From Martelella mediterranea (lineage in GTDB: Bacteria > Pseudomonadota > Alphaproteobacteria > Rhizobiales > Rhizobiaceae), in assembly GCF_021021415.1 (NCBI RefSeq), contig NZ_JAINWJ010000029.1, positions 38,767 to 102,766 of the forward strand: 64,000 nt of DNA. Reading direction: 5' to 3'. A model generated the notes under the pieces. The model was not told the DNA's origin. It saw only the letters and a list, made by a program, of their open reading frames with translations, and did no database searches. Shown one piece after another: positions 36,063-44,254 of the stretch (position 1 is its first letter; each line of letters opens with the position of its first letter). The position numbers were made by a program, and so were the translations under genes.

Positions 36063-36353
36063 AGCGGTGCGGTTTCCGGCGATTTCAGTGGCCTGACCAT
36101 CTATGATGGCAATGACGCGATCGGCGCGATGGACGATGTCGGTTTTGCCGGTACGCTCGACAAGAACAGCGCCGCCTATGTGGCTGACAGCGTGACGATC
36201 GGTGGCAATGCGGCCGGCGAAGGTTCCCTTGTCAAGGGCTCGCTCTTTGGCGGCGGCGCGAGTTCGACGGCCGGCAGTGTGGCTGCCTTCGACAATGCTG
36301 AAAATCCGACCAAGGCAACTATCGGCGTGTTCCAGGCGAATCGGGCAGACTGA
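36020..36353 (+). pseudogene. C-terminal TbpB-like beta-barrel fragment, remnant Slam substrate
   Basis: In one plus-strand frame the end of a surface or secreted protein is seen: IAVDFQSGAVSGDFSGLTIY, then FAGTLDKNSAAYVAD, GEGSLVKGSLFGGGASSTAG and a final IGVFQANRAD. This pattern (short strands, KGSLFGGGA, GVFxA at the end) is that of the C-terminal barrel of TbpB/hemophilin-type Slam substrates. The signal peptide and N-terminal part are gone, replaced by the HlyD remnant on the other strand. It ends 5 bases before the Slam gene. Confidence 0.7.
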
Positions 36354-36358
36354 GACTG

Positions 36359-37723
36359 ATGGCCAACCGCCGATTTGAGCCGCGCGCCGGAAACCCGGCG
36401 CGCGGCCTGGGTCAGGGGCTGAAACGCATACGGCGCGACTGCCTCTTTGCGTTCACCCTTGGGTTCTTCATGATAAGCGCCCCGCAATGGGGCTTCGCAA
36501 AAAAATCCACCGTCACCGGCTTTGACGCGGTGCGCGTTCTGGTTGAATACGGCCAGTATGAAAATGCGATGTCTCTGGCGGAAAGCTTCGCCACTGACCA
36601 AAATGGCAAGGCGCTCGCCGCCGCCTTCACGCAGGCCCTCATTCTGGAACAGCAGGGCCGGTTGCCGGAAGCGGCAAGCGCTCTTCGCGCCATCCTTTCT
36701 CAGAACCCCGAGGCCCGCAATGTCCGGCGTGAGCTGGCCAGCGTTCTCTACGAACAGGGCGAGGGCAATGCATCGCTGCATCACTTCGAACTTCTGGCCG
36801 GCAGCGCCAACAGCGCCGATGAGCGCGCGTTCTACGAGCGCCTTGCCGCCAAGGCCCGCACGATCCGCCCCTGGTCGCTTGGCGGCTATCTCTCGATAGC
36901 GCCCAGCACCAACATTACCGAAGCCCCCGACGCCGACCTCGTCTATATCGGCGGCATACCTATACTGCCTGCCGAAAAGAAGAGCGGCATCGGCTATGGC
37001 TACGGGCTGAACGGATCCTACCGATTCGACCTCGATGAAGTCTCATCGATTACAATAGGCGGCGGGGTCAACGGCGACTGGTACCGCGATACCAGTTTCA
37101 ACACGAGCTACTTCGACAGTTTCGTCGACTATCGCCGGGAAATCGGAGACTGGACGGTGACCGGAGGCCTTGTCGGCCAGTATGTGATGAAGGGCGAAGA
37201 GCCTTATCGCTGGTCGCTCGGCCCGGCTTTCTCACTGCGGCACAATATGGGCCGAAATGGGGTCACAACGCTGCGCGGCATGTGGCGCAAGCTTGATTAC
37301 CATGACCGCGATGAACTTGACGGCAGCGAAACCGTGCTGGGGATCAGCCATCTCTATGCCATCTCATCCGCGAGCTCAGTGCGTTTCGGCGGCAATATCG
37401 GCTATGTCGATGCGGCGAACGACACCAACAGCTATGTCCGCCTTTCTCTGAACGCGCAGTATTTCCGGGAATGGAGTTTCGGCGCGATTTCCGATATCTC
37501 GATTTTCGCGGATGATCGCAAATATCAGGACATAACCTATCTGGCCGGCGAAAAACGCTCCGATCAGCGTATCCAGGCATCGCTCGGCATCACGCTGCGC
37601 AATCTGGCGATCCAGGGCTTCGCCCCACGCATCGAATACGCCTACACCCAGAACTTCTCGAATGTCGATGTCTATGATTTTTCGAAGAACACGCTTTCAA
37701 CCTATCTGACGAAGAAATTCTGA
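36359..37723 (+). CDS. Slam-type outer-membrane translocator (DUF560)
   Basis: 454 residues. A signal sequence (residues about 28-47, ending WGFA) is followed by a TPR-like periplasmic helical domain (LVEYGQYENAMSLAESFA, ILEQQGRLPEAASALRAIL). A beta-barrel from about residue 175 starts GGYLSIAPSTNITEAP and ends in a C-terminal Phe. This is the layout of Slam proteins, which move TbpB-like proteins or hemophilins across the outer membrane. Its likely substrate gene directly upstream survives only as a C-terminal fragment, so the transporter is orphaned. Confidence 0.85.
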   Translation: MANRRFEPRAGNPARGLGQGLKRIRRDCLFAFTLGFFMISAPQWGFAKKSTVTGFDAVRVLVEYGQYENAMSLAESFATDQNGKALAAAFTQALILEQQGRLPEAASALRAILSQNPEARNVRRELASVLYEQGEGNASLHHFELLAGSANSADERAFYERLAAKARTIRPWSLGGYLSIAPSTNITEAPDADLVYIGGIPILPAEKKSGIGYGYGLNGSYRFDLDEVSSITIGGGVNGDWYRDTSFNTSYFDSFVDYRREIGDWTVTGGLVGQYVMKGEEPYRWSLGPAFSLRHNMGRNGVTTLRGMWRKLDYHDRDELDGSETVLGISHLYAISSASSVRFGGNIGYVDAANDTNSYVRLSLNAQYFREWSFGAISDISIFADDRKYQDITYLAGEKRSDQRIQASLGITLRNLAIQGFAPRIEYAYTQNFSNVDVYDFSKNTLSTYLTKKF

Positions 37724-38142
37724 GAGTCTTCTCTGATTGGGGTCGTTGTGGTCAAGGTTCTCCTGCACTTTTTCTCGGACCGTTCCGCAGGTCACTCGCT
37801 TCTCTTCGCGGTCGGCGCACCGGTGATTTGCCCGGGGCCGCCGCATGATGGGTCAGGAGAGCGAGGCGTCTCAATCTGTTTCACGACCTTGCAAACCTTG
37901 GTTCGGCAGATTCGGGACTCTCAACGAGATCGCCTCGCCCATCGTCCCCACGGAACGATCCGGGCATCGCCCTTTCGAGCGAAAGCTTTGTTCGTGTTAC
38001 TTGCTCCTTTGAACTGCTTCGGGTCACGCCGCCAGTGCGGCAGACTCCTTGTAAGCGTTGCATCGAGCCCCTGAGAATTGGGCTATCGAAGCCAAATCGC
38101 CAGATGGTAATTTCTCCCTACCTTTGAAATCAGGAGGGAAGA

Positions 38143-38535
38143 ATGGCGTCAGTGGATATCTGGGGCTTCAAGGTCGGGCTCTCGACCGATGGCAGGAAGA
38201 TCTGGCCGAAGTCGTTAAAGCGTGAAGCGGTCCGTCGGGTTCGGGACGAAGGATGCCCGGTTAAATTGATCGCCGATGAACTTGGCACGCGAGATTTCCT
38301 TGTGCGCAAATGGGTCAAGCTGGCGGAAGCGCGGGCGACCGACGTTGAGCGCGAAGGCCTTCACCCCTTTGCCGAGGTCAAACTGGATAACGAACCACCC
38401 CGCCTGGCTGACCCCAGCAGGGAAAGCGGCTCAAGTGGCCGACTTCTGGTCGGCGGCGTTTGCCTGGAATTTCCTTTGAGTATCGCTGATGCCGAACTGG
38501 CGAAGCTGATCCGCGTCGCGGGGCAGTTCTCATGA
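38143..38535 (+). CDS. tnpA: IS66 family accessory protein TnpA
   Basis: 130 residues with an HTH (LKREAVRRVRDEGCPVKLIA, then DELGTRDFLVRKWVKLAE) and a C-terminal segment GGVCLEFPLSIADAELAKL typical of IS66 TnpA. It overlaps tnpB by four bases. With tnpC missing it cannot support transposition of this copy. Confidence 0.85.
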   Translation: MASVDIWGFKVGLSTDGRKIWPKSLKREAVRRVRDEGCPVKLIADELGTRDFLVRKWVKLAEARATDVEREGLHPFAEVKLDNEPPRLADPSRESGSSGRLLVGGVCLEFPLSIADAELAKLIRVAGQFS

Positions 38536-38882
38536 TCTTTCCGTCGAGCACCTTCAAGATCTATCTGGCCACCGATCCCGTCGACTTCCGCAAGGGCATG
38601 GATGGCTTGGCTGCCCATGTCTTGCGCCATTTCGACCTCGATCCGTTTTGCGGCGCCTTCTTCGTCTTCCGCTCCAAAGGGAGCGACAAGACCAAGGTGT
38701 TGATGTGGGACGGGACCGGTCTCGTGCTGATCTACAAACGTATCGAGGGCCGCGGTTTCGTCTGGCCGAAAATGCAGGGCGGCACGGTCACGCTGACGAA
38801 GGCGCAGTTCGAGGCTCTGTTTGAAGGCCTCGATTGGGGCCGGGTCGCAACTGCCCATTACACTCACCCAAAGATCGCCTGA
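38532..38882 (+). CDS. tnpB: IS66 family accessory protein TnpB (Orf2)
   Basis: 116 residues of the IS66 Orf2 family: FKIYLATDPVDFRKGMDGLA, then FVFRSKGSDKTKVLMWDGTG and KRIEGRGFVWP. It appears complete and overlaps tnpA. The expected tnpC does not follow. Confidence 0.9.
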   Translation: MIFPSSTFKIYLATDPVDFRKGMDGLAAHVLRHFDLDPFCGAFFVFRSKGSDKTKVLMWDGTGLVLIYKRIEGRGFVWPKMQGGTVTLTKAQFEALFEGLDWGRVATAHYTHPKIA

Positions 38883-38928
38883 TCAGGCCGTCTCTTCCCT
38901 TCTTATTTCTGTATCCGGACATTGTAGT

Positions 38929-40008
38929 ATGACGCGTATCCCCTTTGTCGAGGCGAAGCTGTTCCCGGTCGGCGACAGCGAAACCGATCTTGAATACCGG
39001 TTTGAAAACCACCTTCGCAAGCTGCGCGAGGACAAGCAGTCTGTCGAAGAGCTTTCCGACGAGGACGACTGGCATCGCTCGAGAGACATTGTGACAAGTC
39101 GCGACCGGGCACGGATCAGGCGATGGGCAGTACGGATCATCAAGGGGCGGGAAAAGGTGTCCGGGATCATGCATCTGAGGCCCGAGGACCGCAAGGCGAT
39201 TGAAATACTGAATACCGGCGTGCAGGTGATCGAAATCGAAAACGAGGCGCGCGCTGATGAGATTGCGGCAGCGCTTCACGCAGAAATGCCATGGATGGCG
39301 CCGGCGACAGAGCTGTTCTGGCAGGCGATGCGGCTATCCGTTCGCTCTGGCATGGCTGGCTTCCGCCTTCCGCCTCTGTTGCTGAACGGGCCGCCCGGCA
39401 TCGGCAAGTCTGTCTGGGCCCGCAAGGTAAGCGAAGTGCTTCAGGTACCGCTGCGGACAATTGATGCGGCTGGCGAACAGGCTTCTTTCGCTGTCGCGGG
39501 CTCCCAGCGTGGTTGGGGTTCGGCGCATCCCGGCAAACCGATCCAGACGGTCATCCAGCACAAGGTTGCCAATCCGGTCATCGTCATCGATGAGATCGAG
39601 AAGGCCGGCGTTGCAGTCTCGACAAACGGGGCTCGCTGCAGCCTGCCCGATGCATTGCTTTCATTGCTGGAGCCAGCCACGGCGGCGCGGTGGGAGTGCC
39701 CCTTCTATCAGCTCAGATTCGATATGTCGTGGATCGGCTGGATCCTGACTTCGAACAGTCTTGTCGGCATTCCGGAACCGCTGCAAACCCGGCTGAACAT
39801 CGTGAACCTGTCCGTCGTAAGGCCACATGACATGATCAGCTTTGCTCAAAGAGAGGGCAGAAAGCGCGGGCTTTCGGAATTATCCGTCGATGTGATCGCC
39901 GAGGTTATCGAGCAGCAGCAAACGCGGCGGCGGCCCCTGAACCTGCGCTCGATCAACCGCATGCTGGCACGCGCGGAGGTGCTGGAAAAGCAGCCGGTGC
40001 TGCAATGA
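38929..40008 (+). CDS. AAA+ ATPase, Lon-like module; role unknown
   Basis: 359 residues. An N-terminal helical region of about 130 residues precedes a AAA+ domain with Walker A LLLNGPPGIGKSVWARKV near residue 155, Walker B NPVIVIDEIEKAG near residue 220, sensor-1 ILTSNSLVGIPEPLQTR and a C-terminal lid. The core resembles the ATPase domain of Lon but no protease domain follows. It lies between the IS66 remnant and the convergent T6SS operon. It could belong to the island's mobility or be cargo; I cannot assign a specific job. Confidence 0.75.
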   Translation: MTRIPFVEAKLFPVGDSETDLEYRFENHLRKLREDKQSVEELSDEDDWHRSRDIVTSRDRARIRRWAVRIIKGREKVSGIMHLRPEDRKAIEILNTGVQVIEIENEARADEIAAALHAEMPWMAPATELFWQAMRLSVRSGMAGFRLPPLLLNGPPGIGKSVWARKVSEVLQVPLRTIDAAGEQASFAVAGSQRGWGSAHPGKPIQTVIQHKVANPVIVIDEIEKAGVAVSTNGARCSLPDALLSLLEPATAARWECPFYQLRFDMSWIGWILTSNSLVGIPEPLQTRLNIVNLSVVRPHDMISFAQREGRKRGLSELSVDVIAEVIEQQQTRRRPLNLRSINRMLARAEVLEKQPVLQ

Positions 40009-40035
40009 TCGACGGGCAGTCGAATATCCGGCCCC

Positions 40036-40440
40036 TCACGCATCGTTATAATTCAGCTTGCCGAGCGTGTTCGATGGCCCGTCGGGGCCGGCGCAGTTCA
40101 TCTCGTAGACGCAATTGTCCTGAAGGACCTGATGACCCTCAACCAGGAAGCTGGACTTGTTCGATTGCGGCCGGCACCAGCCGACATTGACGCCGGAGGA
40201 GACACCACCGCCGGTGCCCGGCTCGTTGCCGGTCACTTGCTCCGTGCGGCTGGCCATGGTGAAGGCCTGATCGCCGCCGAAGCCGGTATTGGAAATCGTC
40301 TTCGTGCTCCATTCCAGCTTCGAGACGATCATATAGGGCACCGGCACCATTTTCGGGCCGCGCGGCGTGAGACAAACGCAGGGCGCAAGACAGACGATGC
40401 TGTTGGCTTTGCCCGTGTTGCGGGCGGCGCTGCGGCTCAT
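40036..40440 (-). CDS. DUF4150 PAAR-like protein of the T6SS module
   Basis: The start at 40440 overlaps the DUF2169 stop; 134 residues. VCLAPCVCLTPRGPKMVPVPY and NKSSFLVEGHQVLQDNC are typical of DUF4150, a PAAR-like family thought to cap the VgrG spike and link it to effectors. Several Cys and a His could bind metal at the tip. It is the last gene of the vgrG operon. Confidence 0.85.
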   Translation of the reverse strand: MSRSAARNTGKANSIVCLAPCVCLTPRGPKMVPVPYMIVSKLEWSTKTISNTGFGGDQAFTMASRTEQVTGNEPGTGGGVSSGVNVGWCRPQSNKSSFLVEGHQVLQDNCVYEMNCAGPDGPSNTLGKLNYNDA

Positions 40441-41522
40441 GATGGCTCCTTTCTGAGGGCATGCGGCAGCACCTCGATCGCCGTCACATCGTCGGGGTTC
40501 TCGATCGCCATCCGCCAGACCAGCGTCATTGTGTGCTTGTCCGGGTCCGGGTCGGCGATATCGCAATGGACGGTATCGAGGCGCATGATCAGCGTGCGGT
40601 CATCTGCGTTGCCGTAGCGCACGATGGCCTTCATCCCGCCTTCCGGGAGGGAAAAATGGTAGGGCGCCGGGTCATGGCGCATGCCGTGGACGGTGATCTG
40701 TTCCATGCCGGTGAGGAACGGCCTGAACTGCAAGGCTTGCGGCGCGGCATTCCAGAAGCCGTAATCATAATCCGCCGGCATGCGCGGATGGCGCTCCCTC
40801 AGCCAGGCATCGTCGAACGTGCCGGCGAGCGCAAGCCGCGGCTGCCAGGATTTCGTCAGCGGCCCGAAACCGCAGACCGTCATCTCCGCGCCCGGAGAAC
40901 AGGCGGCGAATTCGCCGGCAAGGCCGATCTGCGGCGCGGGCAGTGCCGCGCCCGCCTCCAGAAGATAATCGCTGACCATGCCGCGCCCGACCGGATTGAA
41001 CACATGCGCGTCTTCGGTCTCCTCATCGATCCTCACCGTGCCGCCATAGGCCCGCTCGTAAACCAGCGGCACCTCGGTAACCGGCGTCGCATCCGAAAGC
41101 CGCCAGCGCTTGCCGCCTTTTGCCGTCTCCGGCTCCATCAGCCGCTCGCCGAACACATGAAAGCCATGGCTGCCAATGATCGCCGGCGTTGCGCCATCCT
41201 CCCCCGGCCGGGCGATATCCACCCGCACCGGCCAGCTTGAGAGCTGCTTTTCCTCCGGCGAACGGGCAATGGCGGAAAAGGTCAGATCGGTTTTCGGCTT
41301 GAACGGCGCGATCTCGCTTTCGTGCTTCAGCGAGGAGACATTCGGCTCGCCGTAAAACACATCCGAAAGCGCCATCTCCGGCTGCGCCTTCGGCAGCAAC
41401 GCGCGTCTGCCCTCATGGATTTCGAACACCGCCCGCACCACCAGCACCCCCAACTCACTGCCGTCCAGATACCAGTGGCGGAAGAAAAGGCACGGAAAGG
41501 GGAGAGAAATTTGGGGGATCAT
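40437..41522 (-). CDS. DUF2169 family protein, T6SS effector adaptor
   Basis: 361 residues. YLDGSELGVLVVRAVFEI near the start, PLVYERAYGGTVRIDEET in the middle and QFRPFLTGMEQITVHGM near residue 260 match DUF2169, a family repeatedly found between vgrG and PAAR/effector genes and shown in some systems to help load effectors on the spike. It overlaps both neighbours by four bases, so synthesis is coupled to lipase and DUF4150. Confidence 0.85.
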   Translation of the reverse strand: MIPQISLPFPCLFFRHWYLDGSELGVLVVRAVFEIHEGRRALLPKAQPEMALSDVFYGEPNVSSLKHESEIAPFKPKTDLTFSAIARSPEEKQLSSWPVRVDIARPGEDGATPAIIGSHGFHVFGERLMEPETAKGGKRWRLSDATPVTEVPLVYERAYGGTVRIDEETEDAHVFNPVGRGMVSDYLLEAGAALPAPQIGLAGEFAACSPGAEMTVCGFGPLTKSWQPRLALAGTFDDAWLRERHPRMPADYDYGFWNAAPQALQFRPFLTGMEQITVHGMRHDPAPYHFSLPEGGMKAIVRYGNADDRTLIMRLDTVHCDIADPDPDKHTMTLVWRMAIENPDDVTAIEVLPHALRKEPS

Positions 41523-42994
41523 TGCGACTTCCCCTTGTCGAGAAGACGATGCTCATAGGCCGCGATCACATAGTCCATGCCGTGATAGGCAACGGACTGG
41601 CCGGTGATTTGCTGAAGGGTTGCGAGTTCCGGTCCGGCATCCTTCAAGAACAGCCGGGCGGCTTCTTCATACATTCGCCAGACGAAAGCGGTCTTGTCCT
41701 GCTCGACAAGATTTTCGACTGCCGCGTCGTGGTAGGTCCTGTCCATGTATTGCAGCAGATTGTTGATCGCCTGACCGGGAGAGGCCGAGGACATCAGAAG
41801 ATCATTGAGCTTCGTAATGGTAGCAAAGTCGTTCGGACGCGGCAGAACCAGTGTTTCCTCTGACAGCGGCCAGAGAACGGGCAGCGGTTTGGCACTGGCG
41901 ATGTCTTCGGTCAGTTCATAAGGGGGCATGCCGATGAGATTGCCAAGCGCGGCCGGCAGGCCGGTTTCGCCGATATTGGCCCTTGCCCAGTTGAACACCG
42001 CGCCGATAACCGGAACCGTATTGGCCTTGCTTTGCAGGGTCGTCAGGATTTCGTTGTTGACGTAAAAGGCATTGACGCTCGCGCCGGTCGCAGGCGCAAT
42101 TGTGTTCAGATGAACGCCAGCCGCGTTGAAGGTCGTACCGTGAATATCGATGCTCGGAAATTGACTCTCCAGCACAGCACAGGTCGCGGCAGCCAACCCG
42201 CCACCAAGGGAATGGCCTGCGATTTCAAGGCGGTGATCTTGTCCTGGCTTGATTTTTTCCGACACTTGTTTGAGTCCGTATTTGATCGCCTCTGTATACT
42301 GTGCGCTACCATGGCCCAAACCCTGCTGAATGTTGCTGTTCCAGTCACCATCAGCCTTGCCGAAGTATTCCAGCTTGTACCCAACAGAAACCGGCAGGGA
42401 ATACCCCTTGGTCGCACCGGGAAGACGGAGCCATTCACTGTTGTCGATGATGGTGGTCGGAACATAGCCATCGGCCAGCGTCTGTTTGCGCGCGGCGTCG
42501 CCAAAGGCGATCTGATAGTAAGGCGGAGTCGGCTGCACCAGGATGAAGATCGGGCCGATGTCGTAAACCTCCAGTGTCACCCCAACCTTGAGCCCGCGAA
42601 AATCGTCGAAATCCGTGCCACGAAACACCAGCGTCGGCGGGCAGACATCGGTTTTCTTGTCCGGATCATAGCCCTTGACCTTGTAAAGGCGCGCGACGAG
42701 ACCGCTCTTTTGCTGTTTGTTTTGGCTATCCCAGGTTTCCCAATGCTTTTCGACCTTCGCCATCTCCTTTTCGAAAACGGTGCTGAACCCACCCGTTGGC
42801 GGCGGGTCCTTGTAGATGAATTTCGAAAGATAACACGCCTGCCGCCAGCACGGCTTCCACGTCGCGCGACCATGAACAGCGGTCGTGTTGGGCGTGTCCG
42901 GGGGGATGGGCGGAATATCAATCTTCGGCGGGATGATATTGTCGGTGTCCCGCATCGGCGGGATCTTGACCACATGTTCCTGATTATTTGGCAT
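41519..42994 (-). CDS. Class 3 lipase-type T6SS effector candidate (full length)
   Basis: The start at 42994 follows AGGAGG; 491 residues, no signal peptide. The alpha/beta-hydrolase nucleophile elbow is IAGHSLGGGLAAATCA near residue 267 (GxSxG), with PTLVFRGTDFDDFRG forming the class 3 lipase N-terminal strand. An N-terminal 125-residue region is rich in Pro and Cys and is repeated in the truncated copy at 43856-44254, so it may be the delivery domain. Linkage to vgrG, DUF2169 and DUF4150 points to a secreted phospholipase toxin (Tle-like). Catalytic Asp and His were not assigned. Confidence 0.8.
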   Translation of the reverse strand: MPNNQEHVVKIPPMRDTDNIIPPKIDIPPIPPDTPNTTAVHGRATWKPCWRQACYLSKFIYKDPPPTGGFSTVFEKEMAKVEKHWETWDSQNKQQKSGLVARLYKVKGYDPDKKTDVCPPTLVFRGTDFDDFRGLKVGVTLEVYDIGPIFILVQPTPPYYQIAFGDAARKQTLADGYVPTTIIDNSEWLRLPGATKGYSLPVSVGYKLEYFGKADGDWNSNIQQGLGHGSAQYTEAIKYGLKQVSEKIKPGQDHRLEIAGHSLGGGLAAATCAVLESQFPSIDIHGTTFNAAGVHLNTIAPATGASVNAFYVNNEILTTLQSKANTVPVIGAVFNWARANIGETGLPAALGNLIGMPPYELTEDIASAKPLPVLWPLSEETLVLPRPNDFATITKLNDLLMSSASPGQAINNLLQYMDRTYHDAAVENLVEQDKTAFVWRMYEEAARLFLKDAGPELATLQQITGQSVAYHGMDYVIAAYEHRLLDKGKSQ

Positions 42995-43859
42995 TCTCCG
43001 CCTCCTGCCAAGGGATGGGGCCACCGAAGAGCTCCTGCGTATTCTGGTCGGGTGGGTAGTCGGGATTTCGCTTCAAGACACGGAGAGCGATTTGCCGAAT
43101 TTCCCTGCTCAATTCGTCTTTTCTCTGTTCATAACTCGCCAGAAAATTCATAAACTTTTGGAGTTTGGGGAGGGGTGGATTTTTGAAGTATCCCTGATCA
43201 ATCAACTCGTTCAGAAAGGAAAGCGCTCCTTTTTGGCTCATAAGCGCTAATGAACTCATCAGGGTGTCTTGTCCATCACTCTCTGACCATGGATCAGCAC
43301 CGGCTTTGAGCAGTAGCTCCACACCTTCATAATTTCCGATCAACCCAACCTGCTCGATCAGCCATTCGCCCCCATTGCCAAGAAGCTGCACATTGGCCTT
43401 GCCGCCATGTTTGAGGTAACTCTCGATCATCCGGTTTTCGAAGTCGAAACCTTGAACAGGACCGGAACTTGGCCCCGGCATGGTCAGGTAATAGACGAAA
43501 TTCCGCTCTGATCTTTGCGACGGACGATCAACCATGTAGGGATCGGCGCCGTCCGCCAGCAGCGTGTCGATAGCCTGCAGATTGTGCGCCTGAAGCGCCA
43601 GGAACAGGAAGGTGATCTCGTCGCCATAGCGCTTGTTGACGCCGCCCGGTAGAGCTTCGACGTCGCGCGTGCTGATATGCCCGCCGCGCTCGATCCTCTG
43701 CGCCAGATGGTAGACATCCTCGCCATACGGCTTGAACAACCGGTCGGCGGTATAGGTCGGTTCCGCATTCATATCCAAAATCCTTCCATAGCCCCAAAGC
43801 CCCGCGAGGATGATGCAGGCGAGAACGGCAAATTTGATGAGAAACCGGCGGCGGGTCAT
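42984..43859 (-). CDS. Ankyrin-type candidate immunity protein A
   Basis: 291 residues with an N-terminal membrane anchor or signal (FLIKFAVLACIILAGLWGYG), so the body is probably periplasmic. Ankyrin-like units are seen in LFLALQAHNLQAIDTLLADG and NYEGVELLLKAGADPWSESD. It overlaps the full lipase gene by 11 bases. A membrane-tethered ankyrin protein next to a secreted lipase fits an immunity protein protecting the cell envelope. A close paralogue (44244-45119) shares most of the sequence but differs in the last third. Confidence 0.75.
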   Translation of the reverse strand: MTRRRFLIKFAVLACIILAGLWGYGRILDMNAEPTYTADRLFKPYGEDVYHLAQRIERGGHISTRDVEALPGGVNKRYGDEITFLFLALQAHNLQAIDTLLADGADPYMVDRPSQRSERNFVYYLTMPGPSSGPVQGFDFENRMIESYLKHGGKANVQLLGNGGEWLIEQVGLIGNYEGVELLLKAGADPWSESDGQDTLMSSLALMSQKGALSFLNELIDQGYFKNPPLPKLQKFMNFLASYEQRKDELSREIRQIALRVLKRNPDYPPDQNTQELFGGPIPWQEAENAK

Positions 43860-44254
43860 GGTTGCCTCGCAGCCGTGCCGCGAAACACCAACGTTGGCGG
43901 GCAGACATCGGTTTTCTTGTCCGGATCATAGCCCTTGACCTTGTAGAGGCGCGCGACGAGACCGCTCTTTTGTCGGTGGTTCAGGTTGTCCCAAGGTTCC
44001 CAGTGCTTATCGACCTTTGCCATCTCCTTCTCGAATACTGTATGGAACCCACCGGAAGGTGGCGGGTCCTTGTAGATGAATTTGGACAGATAGCAGGCCT
44101 GCCGCCAGCATGGCTTCCAGGTCGCGCGCCCGTGAACAGCGGTCGTGTTGGGCGTGTCCGGGGGGATGGGCGGAATATCGATCTTCGGCGGGGTGATGTT
44201 GTTGGTACCCCACATCGGCGGGATCTTCCCCACGAAGTCCTTGTCAGTCGGCAT
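43856..44254 (-). pseudogene. Truncated lipase effector: N-terminal domain only
   Basis: 132 residues. The first 127 are closely similar to the N-terminus of the full lipase, then it ends after VFRGT with five unrelated residues and stops inside the start of immunity gene A. The GHSLGG active-site region is absent, so it cannot be a lipase. It might survive as a pseudogene or as a landing site for recombination with other toxin ends. Confidence 0.85.

Larger units (their letters stand above)
38051..38885 (+). mobile_element. IS66-family insertion sequence, left part only
   Basis: The left end begins GTAAGCGTTGCATCGAGCCC, an IS66-type terminus, and is followed by tnpA and tnpB. The large tnpC transposase gene and the right inverted repeat are missing; a different gene starts 47 bases after tnpB. 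The preceding 327 bases (37724-38050) contain no recognisable gene. Confidence 0.8.

Noticed and set aside
37724..38050. A 108-codon open frame between Slam and the IS66 end
   Set aside because: No ribosome site, no recognisable motif and a Ser/Arg/Cys-rich translation typical of non-coding GC-rich frames. Left as intergenic.
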